Assembly (NCBI GenBank): GCA_052118065.1
Contig: JBQKHY010000044.1
Span: 1 to 8,683, forward strand
Direction: 5' to 3'
Source: Ruminococcoides sp052118065
Lineage (GTDB): Bacteria; Bacillota; Clostridia; Oscillospirales; Acutalibacteraceae
DNA: 8,683 nucleotides
Shown here: in pieces, positions 1-5,814 of the stretch
Position numbering within the stretch: position 1 is the first letter of the stretch
Layout of the letters: every line of letters begins with the position of its first letter
Translations under genes and position numbers: made by a program
The notes under the pieces: generated by a model
Databases searched by the model: none
What the model was told of the DNA's origin: nothing
The model's input: the letters and a program-made list of their open reading frames with translations, nothing else

Positions 1-40
1 AGGGAGGTGGCTTTGCGTAGGCAAAGACGGAAGGAGTGAT
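1..40. repeat. Partial palindromic intergenic repeat (left end)
   Basis: The first 40 bases carry an internal hairpin (CTTTGC at 11-16, GCAAAG at 21-26, loop GTAG). It is flanked by AGGGAGGTGG on the left and GACGGAAGGAGTGAT on the right, which are roughly complementary to each other. This layout resembles palindromic intergenic repeats that I recall from gut Clostridia; that likeness is from memory. The left edge is cut by the window. A diverged relative in the opposite orientation lies at the right end of the window (8652-8683). No reading frame is supported here. Confidence 0.55.
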
Positions 41-68
41 TGGAATTGTAAATTCATTTACAATTCCA
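41..68. repeat. Perfect 12-bp inverted repeat (hairpin)
   Basis: TGGAATTGTAAA (41-52) and TTTACAATTCCA (57-68) are exact reverse complements around the 4-base loop TTCA. There is no T-run after it, so it is not a standard intrinsic terminator. It sits directly beside the partial palindromic repeat and may be part of the same element. Confidence 0.7.
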
Positions 69-93
69 TATTAGCTGAAACTATCAAATAGCA

Positions 94-113
94 CTACAAA
101 CCCTAATTTGTAG
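94..113. repeat. 7-bp hairpin carrying a motif repeated at the window's right end
   Basis: CTACAAA (94-100) pairs with TTTGTAG (107-113) around the loop CCCTAA. On the minus strand the segment reads AAATTAGGGTTTGT, and the same 14 bases occur on the plus strand at 8573-8586. A further short inverted repeat, GGTTA/TAACC, follows at 119-131. The stretch looks like structured non-coding or repeat-derived DNA rather than a gene. Confidence 0.45.
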
Positions 114-177
114 AGGTGGGTTAAGATAACCTATTGGTAAAAACAAAACTAAAAAATAATGGGAAACAGTTAACAAT

Positions 178-207
178 AAAGGTCGGTAATAAAAATACCG
201 ACCTTTT
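178..207. terminator. Intrinsic terminator, possibly bidirectional, below the mreB-like gene
   Basis: AAAGGTCGGTA (178-188) and TACCGACCTTT (196-206) form a perfect 11-bp stem with the 7-base loop ATAAAAA. On the minus strand it lies about 100 bases beyond the mreB-like stop codon and is followed by a moderately U-rich stretch (TTTATTGTT), so it probably ends the recD2-comF-mreB transcript. On the plus strand the stem ends in TTTT, so it could also stop transcription entering from the left. The bases between it and the gene (208-305) are AT-rich and I see nothing else in them. Confidence 0.75.
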
Positions 208-305
208 AACATAATATAAATTTTAATATATTGAATTTATTATCAAATTAATAAAGAAAATTACAATGAATTATCCTTAATAGCATAATCTATATAATAC
301 AAATT

Positions 306-1325
306 TTAATAAACTGCAAGTAAAGGGTTAATCTCATGACCTTTATTATTATCAACCTTATTTATGTACTGAGAGGCTTTTACAATGCCTTTAATTGTGC
401 AAAGTTCAGGTTCGCTTGCAATTGTGATTTTTAGGTTTCTTATGTAATCCTTAACAAGTTCCTTTAAACCCTCAATTTTGCTAAGTCCACCGGTAAACAC
501 AATGCCACTTTTAAGAATATCACCGTTTAATTCAGGAGGGGTGTTTTCCAGTACATCAACAATACCTCTGATAATTTCCAGCATAGTTCTTTGATAGATA
601 GGTATTAGCTGACTTTTTCTAACTTCAATTGCCTTAGGTAAGCCACTTACCATATCTCTGCCTTTCATAATAAAGGTTTTGTCAGCATCAACAAATTTAA
701 CTGCACCGATTTCCTTCTTACATCGTTCAGCCATTTGTTGACCTATTGAAAGATTGTAATGACTTTTCATATATTTAATAATATTCTTGTCCATTTCATT
801 ACCGGCCCTTTTTATGGAAATACCGGAACTGACTCCACCTAATGAAAGTACTGCAATGTCAGCAGTACCACCACCTAAGTCTGCAACTAACTTTCCCTCA
901 CCTGAAAGTATGTCAAGACCTGCACCCATTGCTGATGCTTTAGGTGTTTCAATTAAATATACAGACCGTACACCATAACTGCTGATAGCATTTACTATTG
1001 CTCTTTTTTCCACTTCGGTTATTCCACCGGGAACAGCAGTTATAATTTTAGGCATAGATATTCTTTTTCGGCAACCTTTTTCTATGAAAATTCTTATCAT
1101 ATTTTCCATAAGCTCTGAGGAAGATACTGCACCGTCAACCATAGGAAAGGTAGACTTTACTCTCTCAGGAGTTTTACCGATGGTTTTGTATGCCATTTCC
1201 CCAACTGCTATTATTGAATTTGTATAGGTGTCATATGTAATAACTGATGGTTCAGAGATTATAACACCTTTATTTTTTGTAGCAACTTGAGTATTGCAAG
1301 TGCCAATATCTATAGCAATATTCAT
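306..1325 (-). CDS. Divergent MreB/Mbl-like actin-family protein
   Basis: Full-length MreB-family protein (339 residues; family usually 330-350). MreB forms ATP-bound, membrane-associated filaments that guide the wall-synthesis machinery. Visible motifs are phosphate-1 DIGTCNT (6-12), VGEMAYKTIGKTPE (41-54), VPGGITEVEKRA (98-109), phosphate-2 DLGGGTAD (149-156), GNEMDKNIIKY (175-185), TPPEL (262-266) and the adenosine-side TGG (278-280). Several key places differ from canonical MreB. The catalytic glutamate of the LIEEP motif is threonine (LIETP, T127). The membrane-loop Leu-Phe pair is Ile-Ser (89-90). The usual TGGG is TGGL. There is no N-terminal amphipathic extension before the first strand. 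The start has a good AGGAG site (1332-1336). It is last in an apparent operon with recD2 and comF, and no mreC or mreD is nearby. It is probably a specialised paralogue rather than the main cell-shape MreB; its exact role is unknown. Confidence 0.88.
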   Translation of the reverse strand: MNIAIDIGTCNTQVATKNKGVIISEPSVITYDTYTNSIIAVGEMAYKTIGKTPERVKSTFPMVDGAVSSSELMENMIRIFIEKGCRKRISMPKIITAVPGGITEVEKRAIVNAISSYGVRSVYLIETPKASAMGAGLDILSGEGKLVADLGGGTADIAVLSLGGVSSGISIKRAGNEMDKNIIKYMKSHYNLSIGQQMAERCKKEIGAVKFVDADKTFIMKGRDMVSGLPKAIEVRKSQLIPIYQRTMLEIIRGIVDVLENTPPELNGDILKSGIVFTGGLSKIEGLKELVKDYIRNLKITIASEPELCTIKGIVKASQYINKVDNNKGHEINPLLAVY

Positions 1326-1340
1326 TATGTTCTCCTAAAT

Positions 1341-1979
1341 TTATGCTTTGCATAGTGTACAACAACATACTGTGTTGCATCCACCTTTGAATAGTGTTTT
1401 TGCACATTCACCGATAGTACAACCTGTTGTAATTATATCATCAACAATAAGTATATTTTTGTCTTTTATTAGACTTTTGTCAATTACCTTGTAGGCATTC
1501 TTAACATTATTCATTCTTTCTTTGCCTTTTAAGGTGTGTTGCACTTTGTTGTTTTTGTGCTTAAATAGTGTTTCAATGTAGGGAATGTTAAGCTCTTCGG
1601 CAATTGTTCTGGCTAAAATTTCCGATTGATTGTAGCCTCTTTCTTTCAGCCTTTTATTATGTAAAGGTACTGCTGTGATAATGTCAAAGTGCAAATCACC
1701 ATAACTTTTCTTAATAGTATCAACCATTAAAATTCCCATAGGTTTGCCAAGGTATTTTTTATCATAAAATTTAAAGTTCAGCATACCTTTCCTGAAATCA
1801 TCTTCATAGTAAAATGGTGAAATACACCTAAATCCACCAATAGCAAAACCATCAAAATAATTTATAGGGAATTTCTTGATGCAATCTTTACATACAATTT
1901 CCTTTTCTTCAATAACTTTGTTACAGAACGGACATCTGTTTGGAAAGAAAAAGTTTTTGATTTTATCTGCAATACTCAT
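1341..1979 (-). CDS. comF: ComF-family phosphoribosyltransferase-like protein (ComFC type)
   Basis: This 212-residue protein has the standard ComFC layout. An N-terminal zinc finger has cysteines 16, 19, 30 and 33 (CPFC and CKDC). The middle carries RLKERGYNQSE (110-120), a ComF signature. A type I phosphoribosyltransferase domain ends with the PRPP-binding loop ILIVDDIITTGCT (176-188). The C-terminus is cysteine-rich (CCCTLCKA). ComFC proteins take part in handling incoming single-stranded DNA during natural transformation in several bacteria; they bind PRPP and DNA, but a transferase reaction has not been firmly established. The helicase partner ComFA is not encoded here. Its ATG overlaps the recD2 stop codon (ATGA, 1976-1979), which implies translational coupling, and the mreB-like gene starts 15 bases after its stop. 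The family call is secure; a competence role in this organism is inference. Confidence 0.92.
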   Translation of the reverse strand: MSIADKIKNFFFPNRCPFCNKVIEEKEIVCKDCIKKFPINYFDGFAIGGFRCISPFYYEDDFRKGMLNFKFYDKKYLGKPMGILMVDTIKKSYGDLHFDIITAVPLHNKRLKERGYNQSEILARTIAEELNIPYIETLFKHKNNKVQHTLKGKERMNNVKNAYKVIDKSLIKDKNILIVDDIITTGCTIGECAKTLFKGGCNTVCCCTLCKA

Positions 1980-4186
1980 ATAGCACTATCTTGTTGTAAA
2001 AAATATTTTAGTCCTGTATATCGTTTATTCTTCTTGTTACTGTGGGTCATATTAGCAATAATGTTGCTATCCCCAACAATAATAAGTAGTTTCTTTGCCC
2101 TTGTAACACCTGTGTAAAGTAAGTTTCTGTAACACAACTGTGGTGGTGTGTGGAACAAAGGAATAATAACTGCCTCAAATTCATTACCCTGACTTTTGTG
2201 TATAGTTGTTGCATAGCTTAATTCAACATCCTGTGCTGAGTCATAGTCATAGGTAGCAACCTTATCATCAAATCGAATTTTGATATATTGTTGCTTTTTG
2301 TTAATTTCAATTATTGTGCCAATATCACCGTTGAAAATACCGGTAGAAGTTTCTCCATCATCCTTAGTGTACATTATGTCATAGTTATTTTTGTACTGCA
2401 TAACCTTGTCACCAATACGAAGAACCTTTCTGCCAAACTTAATTTCTTGCTTATCCTTAGCCGGTGGGTTAAGTGCATTTTGTAGTCTTTCGTTTAAATC
2501 GGTTGCACCTAAAGCACCTTTTCTACCGGGACACAAAATTTGTATATCCTCAGTAGGGGAATAGTTGTAGCTTTTTACAAGTCGTCTTGTGAAAAGGTCA
2601 ATTACAAGGTTAGTTGCCTCTGTGCCATTTTTAGTTGGCAAGAAGAAAAAGTCATTGTTGTGCTTTGAAATGTCAGGCAGTTCACCCTCAACAATTTTGT
2701 GAGCGTTAGTAACAATAAGACTTTTTAGTGATTGTCTGAAAATTTCTGTTAATTCTACAAATGGCAACCTTTCACATTCAATTAAGTTGCCAAGAACATT
2801 ACCCGGTCCAACTGACGGTAGCTGATTACTGTCGCCTACAAGAATTAGTCTTGTAGCAAATGGTAAAGCCTCTATTAAACTTGCAAATAACTGACTATCC
2901 ACCATAGAAACTTCATCAACAATAAGTGCATCACATTTTAGTAGGTTCTTTTCGTTCTTCTTAAATACCGGCTTGTCATCCTTATCATAGGCAACTTCCA
3001 GTAGTCTGTGAATTGTCTTTGCCTCTTTGCCGGTAACTTCACCCATTCTCTGTGATGCTCTGCCTGTAGGTGCAGTTAGCAGTACAGTTTGTCCATTCTT
3101 TTCAAGTATCTTAATAATGGCATTTAGCGTTGTGGTTTTGCCTGTACCGGGACCACCTGTAAGAATAAGAAAGCCTTTTTCCATAGCTGATTTAATAGCC
3201 TCAATCTGCTTTTCTGCATATTGAATGTTGTCCTCTTGTTGTATCTTTTCAATAAGTGTATCTGTGTTTGAGAACTTAGCAGCAGGAAAACTTTGCATTA
3301 GCTTAATTCTGTTTGCAATGAATGTTTCTGCTCTGTGCATTTCAGGTAAGAAAATAAAATTCTTATCGTCAAAATTTTCACGCATAAGTGATGCATCAAA
3401 AATCATATTATTAAGTGCGTCTTTCACAAGGTTCGTATCAACTTGTAGGAAGTTTGTAGTAGTGGCAATTAGCCTTTCCTCCGGTAAACAAGTGTGACCG
3501 TTTTGCTTGTTGTGGTTTAGTACATGGGCAATACCTGCTCTCACTCTATTTTTATCATCAATAGGTCTGTCTTGCTTTTTGGCTATCATATCAGCCATTT
3601 CAAAACTAACTCTAAGTCCATTGTCACATAATGTGTATGGATTATCCCTAATGTATTCAAGACTTCTGTTGCCAAAGTATTTGTAAATTCTTACAGCAGT
3701 ATTTGCAGAAATTTGGAATTCACTAAGGTATAGCATAAGTTCCCTTATACCGATACTTTCCTTTAGTTGTTTGGAAATATCATTGGCTTTCTTTTCTGAA
3801 ATACCTTTTAAAAGTGCAACTCTCTCAGGTTCATTTTCCAGCACTTCAAGAGTTTTTTCTCCAAATTCCTTTACAAGCATTGTAGCGGTAGATGAACCAA
3901 CACCTTTAATTGCACCGGATGAAAGATAACGCAAAATACCGTTAGTGGTTGTAGGAATAGTAGGTTCAAATGTTTCTACACAAAACTGTAAACCATAGCT
4001 TGGGTGACTTTTATACCGACCATATAGTCTAACTTCCATACCAACTTCAACAGTAGGCATTACTCCTGTAGCAGTGATTAATTCTTTCTTAACATCTACA
4101 TCAACTACACTGTAACCATTGTCATTGTTTCTATAAATAATATCTTCAATTGTCCCTGTAATTTGTAAAATTTCATTATTATCCAT
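1976..4186 (-). CDS. recD2: RecD2-type ATP-dependent 5'-3' DNA helicase
   Basis: SF1B helicase of 736 residues, within the usual RecD2 length. RecD2 unwinds DNA 5' to 3' and works in repair and recombination without RecBC. An N-terminal OB-like segment (GTIEDIIYRN, 11-20) is typical of RecD2. Helix-hairpin-helix segments follow (GAIKGVGSSTATMLVKEFGE, 91-110, and LLKGISEKKANDI, 125-137). Helicase motifs are Walker A GGPGTGKT (344-351), TAPTGRASQRM (371-381), Walker B VDEVSMVD (423-430), GDSNQLPSVGPG (451-462), LTEIFRQ (479-485), TTIHKSQGNEF (660-670) and YTGVTRAKK (691-699). No motif is broken. The start fits the family N-terminus, yet no Shine-Dalgarno sequence precedes it. Instead an extended -10 promoter lies immediately upstream, suggesting a leaderless message. 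The stop overlaps the comF start by four bases. Confidence 0.96.
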   Translation of the reverse strand: MDNNEILQITGTIEDIIYRNNDNGYSVVDVDVKKELITATGVMPTVEVGMEVRLYGRYKSHPSYGLQFCVETFEPTIPTTTNGILRYLSSGAIKGVGSSTATMLVKEFGEKTLEVLENEPERVALLKGISEKKANDISKQLKESIGIRELMLYLSEFQISANTAVRIYKYFGNRSLEYIRDNPYTLCDNGLRVSFEMADMIAKKQDRPIDDKNRVRAGIAHVLNHNKQNGHTCLPEERLIATTTNFLQVDTNLVKDALNNMIFDASLMRENFDDKNFIFLPEMHRAETFIANRIKLMQSFPAAKFSNTDTLIEKIQQEDNIQYAEKQIEAIKSAMEKGFLILTGGPGTGKTTTLNAIIKILEKNGQTVLLTAPTGRASQRMGEVTGKEAKTIHRLLEVAYDKDDKPVFKKNEKNLLKCDALIVDEVSMVDSQLFASLIEALPFATRLILVGDSNQLPSVGPGNVLGNLIECERLPFVELTEIFRQSLKSLIVTNAHKIVEGELPDISKHNNDFFFLPTKNGTEATNLVIDLFTRRLVKSYNYSPTEDIQILCPGRKGALGATDLNERLQNALNPPAKDKQEIKFGRKVLRIGDKVMQYKNNYDIMYTKDDGETSTGIFNGDIGTIIEINKKQQYIKIRFDDKVATYDYDSAQDVELSYATTIHKSQGNEFEAVIIPLFHTPPQLCYRNLLYTGVTRAKKLLIIVGDSNIIANMTHSNKKNKRYTGLKYFLQQDSAI

Positions 4187-4222
4187 AAATTATATTATAA
4201 CACTAAACGGCTATATTTACAA
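4187..4222 (-). promoter_or_regulatory. Sigma-A-like extended -10 promoter for recD2, predicting a leaderless mRNA
   Basis: On the minus strand, TTGTAA (4222-4217, four of six matches to TTGACA) is followed by a 17-base spacer and then TGTTATAAT (4202-4194). That is an extended -10 (TGn) with a perfect TATAAT. Standard spacing puts the first transcribed base at 4187 or 4186, and 4186 is the A of the recD2 ATG. The interval has no purine-rich ribosome binding site, which fits leaderless initiation. The -35 overlaps the last codons of the upstream membrane-protein gene. Confidence 0.6.
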
Positions 4223-4549
4223 TGAATTAACCTCATTAGAAAGACACTTTTTGTCAATAATTTTTATAAAGTCATAACCATAGGTCAGGGACTTAATGTC
4301 ATTTATTGCTTCTTTAGATAAATTTTCAGTAACAATAATAATTTTCTGTGGCCTAAAACTACCCATCCATTTTGCTTTTTCTATTGCACTTCTAATGATA
4401 AATTCATAATTTGAATTACTGTTAATAGGTGTAATCAGCATAGTTGAACATTCATTTTTTACACTCATAATTCTAAAGATTAAGTAGCTGACAATTTCCG
4501 TAAAACCAACAATAGCAAATATAAAAAGTAATGTATATAGAAATACCAT
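4217..4549 (-). CDS. Small single-pass membrane protein of unknown function
   Basis: A 110-residue protein that I cannot assign to a characterised family. Residues 2-27 form one hydrophobic helix (FLYTLLFIFAIVGF and onward). The basic residues that follow (R26, K31) suggest that the rest is cytoplasmic. Residues 36-100 look like a small alpha/beta fold: a strand TMLITPI (36-42), a helix around 49-60, a strand PQKIIIVTEN (67-76), a helix around 78-87 and a final strand DFIKIID (93-99). I recall similar short uncharacterised membrane proteins in Clostridia, but that is memory only. A strong GAGGTGG site (4554-4560) lies five bases before the ATG, supporting a real gene. It ends 30 bases before the recD2 start, and recD2 seems to have its own promoter. 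No catalytic motif is visible. Confidence 0.7.
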   Translation of the reverse strand: MVFLYTLLFIFAIVGFTEIVSYLIFRIMSVKNECSTMLITPINSNSNYEFIIRSAIEKAKWMGSFRPQKIIIVTENLSKEAINDIKSLTYGYDFIKIIDKKCLSNEVNSL

Positions 4550-4573
4550 ATAACCACCTCACTACATAATATG

Positions 4574-4600
4574 TTGATAATTTAATTTTGTCTGTATAAT
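4574..4600 (+). promoter_or_regulatory. Possible promoter for the DUF1540 gene
   Basis: TTGATA (4574-4579, five of six) and a perfect TATAAT (4595-4600) are separated by 15 bases, shorter than the preferred 17. Transcription would begin near 4607 and give a leader of about 60 bases containing the palindrome at 4629-4644. In DNA this AT-rich the match could be chance, so this is tentative. Confidence 0.3.
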
Positions 4601-4628
4601 TTATTAAATTTTGAACCATAATAATTAA

Positions 4629-4644
4629 GCACAAAGAATTGTGC
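4629..4644. repeat. 16-bp palindrome upstream of the DUF1540 gene (operator or leader hairpin)
   Basis: GCACAA (4629-4634) and TTGTGC (4639-4644) are exact reverse complements around AGAA. The palindrome lies between two divergent genes, 10 bases before the DUF1540 ribosome binding site. It could be an operator for a dimeric repressor or a short hairpin in the leader RNA. There is no T-run directly after it. Confidence 0.45.
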
Positions 4645-4666
4645 AAAATATTTTGAGGTGATAAAT

Positions 4667-4849
4667 ATGGACAAGACAAATAAGAACCATTCAATCCGTT
4701 GTACCGTTACTTCTTGTGAAAACCACAATATGTCAGAAAACTATTGTGCCCTAGACACAGTAAATATCGGTACACATGAACCACATCCTAGTGAAAGTAA
4801 ATGTGTTGACTGCGAAAGTTTTGTAGCAAAGTCAAAGTGCAGTTGCTAA
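4667..4849 (+). CDS. DUF1540-type small cysteine-rich protein
   Basis: A 60-residue hydrophilic protein matching the DUF1540 pattern: IRCTVTSCENHN (10-21), a third cysteine at 27 (NYCALD), then SKCVDCESF (44-52) and a CSC tail (58-60). The seven cysteines (12, 17, 27, 46, 49, 58, 60) plus histidines suggest a small metal-binding, probably zinc, fold. DUF1540 proteins are common in Clostridia and have no established function. I choose the ATG at 4667 because GAGGTG (4655-4660) sits six bases before it; a GTG at 4658 in the same frame overlaps that ribosome binding site and is unlikely to be used. It stands alone between a divergent membrane-protein gene and the dpa operon. It has no signal peptide or membrane segment. 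Confidence 0.85.
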   Translation: MDKTNKNHSIRCTVTSCENHNMSENYCALDTVNIGTHEPHPSESKCVDCESFVAKSKCSC

Positions 4850-4877
4850 TAACTTTTGCACATTAAATTATTTTATG

Positions 4878-4897
4878 GCGACACAACTTAGTGTCGC
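4878..4897. repeat. Perfect 7-bp inverted repeat overlapping the dpaA promoter
   Basis: GCGACAC (4878-4884) and GTGTCGC (4891-4897) flank the loop AACTTA. It stands out as GC-rich within AT-rich DNA. There is no U-run after it, so it is a poor intrinsic terminator for the upstream DUF1540 gene. Its left arm coincides with the -35 position of the predicted sigma-K promoter, so it may be a regulator binding site; that is inference. Confidence 0.55.
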
Positions 4898-4909
4898 TTA
4901 CATATAATA
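4881..4909 (+). promoter_or_regulatory. Sigma-K-like mother-cell promoter for dpaAB
   Basis: CATATAATA (4901-4909) fits the sigma-K/sigma-E -10 consensus CATANNNTA exactly. An AC dinucleotide lies 16 bases upstream (4883-4884), with another at 18 (4881-4882), matching the minimal sigma-K -35. Transcription would begin around 4915, leaving a leader of about 48 bases. In Bacillus subtilis the equivalent spoVF operon is transcribed by sigma-K, so the match is in the expected place. Confidence 0.55.
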
Positions 4910-4962
4910 AAGTATAAGACGAAAAATAAATAGTTAAGATAATAAGATAAAAGGTGCTTTTT

Positions 4963-5814
4963 ATGAAAAGTGATAAACTGACTTTTGGTATTCTTGGTGG
5001 AGATAAAAGAAATTACTACCTAGCTAAGGCACTAAAGAATGACGGTTATGAAGTAAAGCTATGTGGCTTTGAAAAACTGTCAAATATGAGTTGTGAAGTA
5101 TCTTCTGCTTTAGACAGTGATGTGATTGTTCTTCCTATTATTCCTTTTGATAAGGGGAAAGAGGTAAAGTCCCCCTATGCTGAAAAGACTGTTGACCTAA
5201 GTGGTTATGAGGATAAATTAAAGGGTAAAAAAGTCTTTACCGGCAAGAGAGAAAAATTTCTTTCAGAATTTTCAGGTATGGAAAAGGAAACCTTGTCATA
5301 TAGTGATAGAGAAGAGTTCTCTGTAAAAAATGCAGTACCTACAGCAGAGGGTGCAATAGAAAAAGCAATAAACAGCAGTGACTTTACTATAAACGGTAGC
5401 AAGTCACTTGTTTGTGGCTATGGTAGAATTGGCAAGGTACTTTCAGAGATGCTTCGTGGGATGGGTTCTGAGGTCACTGTTTCTGCCAGAAAGAGCAGTG
5501 ACCTTGCGTGGATAAAGCTCAATAGTTTTCAGGGTGTTAAGACAGGTTATTTTTCTGAATTAGAAAAATATGACTTGATATTTAACACTGTACCTGCTAT
5601 GATTTTTGATGAAGAAAAGTTAAAGAGAATAAAGTCCGGTGCATTAATTATAGATTTAGCTTCTTACCCGGGTGGGGTGGACTTTGAGAAAGCTAAAGAG
5701 CTTGGGGTAAAAACAATTCATGCCTTGTCTTTGCCGGGAAAGGTAGCACCAAAGTCAGCCGGAGAAATTATTGAAAGCACAATTTTGAGCATACTCAAGG
5801 AGGATGACGGGTGA
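4963..5814 (+). CDS. dpaA: Dipicolinate synthase subunit A
   Basis: This 283-residue protein is the NAD(P)-binding subunit of dipicolinate synthase (SpoVFA; about 297 residues in B. subtilis). With DpaB it oxidises dihydrodipicolinate or its hydroxy precursor, drawn from the lysine pathway, to dipicolinic acid, the calcium chelator of the spore core. The reaction takes place in the mother cell. Visible features are an N-terminal Rossmann-like part (FGILGGDKRNYYLAKAL, 8-24), PTAEGAIEKAI (126-136), the dinucleotide-binding GYGRIGK (152-158), NTVPA (209-213), DLASYPGGVDF (231-241) and LPGKVAPKSAG (257-267), all typical of DpaA. The ATG at 4963 is chosen because AAGGTG (4951-4956) lies six bases before it; an upstream in-frame GTG overlaps that site. 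The stop overlaps the dpaB start (GTGA). No asd or dap genes adjoin, unlike in B. subtilis. Confidence 0.95.
   Translation: MKSDKLTFGILGGDKRNYYLAKALKNDGYEVKLCGFEKLSNMSCEVSSALDSDVIVLPIIPFDKGKEVKSPYAEKTVDLSGYEDKLKGKKVFTGKREKFLSEFSGMEKETLSYSDREEFSVKNAVPTAEGAIEKAINSSDFTINGSKSLVCGYGRIGKVLSEMLRGMGSEVTVSARKSSDLAWIKLNSFQGVKTGYFSELEKYDLIFNTVPAMIFDEEKLKRIKSGALIIDLASYPGGVDFEKAKELGVKTIHALSLPGKVAPKSAGEIIESTILSILKEDDG

Noticed and set aside
1..305. CRISPR array, riboswitch or tRNA in the gene-free left region
   Set aside because: The hairpins differ from one another, have no regular spacing, and no cloverleaf or known aptamer core could be traced.
3027..3497. Two adjoining plus-strand open frames (65 and 90 codons) opposite recD2
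   Set aside because: They lie antisense to the helicase core, including Walker A, have no convincing ribosome binding site, and their composition follows from recD2 codon use.
4565..4573. CATATTATG on the minus strand as a sigma-E/K -10 for the membrane-protein gene
   Set aside because: The implied transcription start falls within the Shine-Dalgarno sequence at 4554-4560, leaving no usable leader.
4658..4666. GTG start for the DUF1540 protein three codons upstream of the ATG
   Set aside because: The GTG is part of the GAGGTG ribosome binding site that serves the ATG at 4667.
4473..4694. Minus-strand frame of 73 codons spanning the divergent intergenic region
   Set aside because: It overlaps both the membrane-protein gene and the DUF1540 start in another frame and lacks a ribosome binding site.
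4878..4900. GCGACAC/GTGTCGC hairpin as the DUF1540 terminator
   Set aside because: The stem is followed by TTACATATAAT, not a U-tract, and it coincides with the dpaA promoter region.
4954..4962. GTG start for DpaA three codons upstream of the ATG
   Set aside because: It overlaps the AAGGTG ribosome binding site of the ATG at 4963, and DpaA proteins do not need the extra residues.
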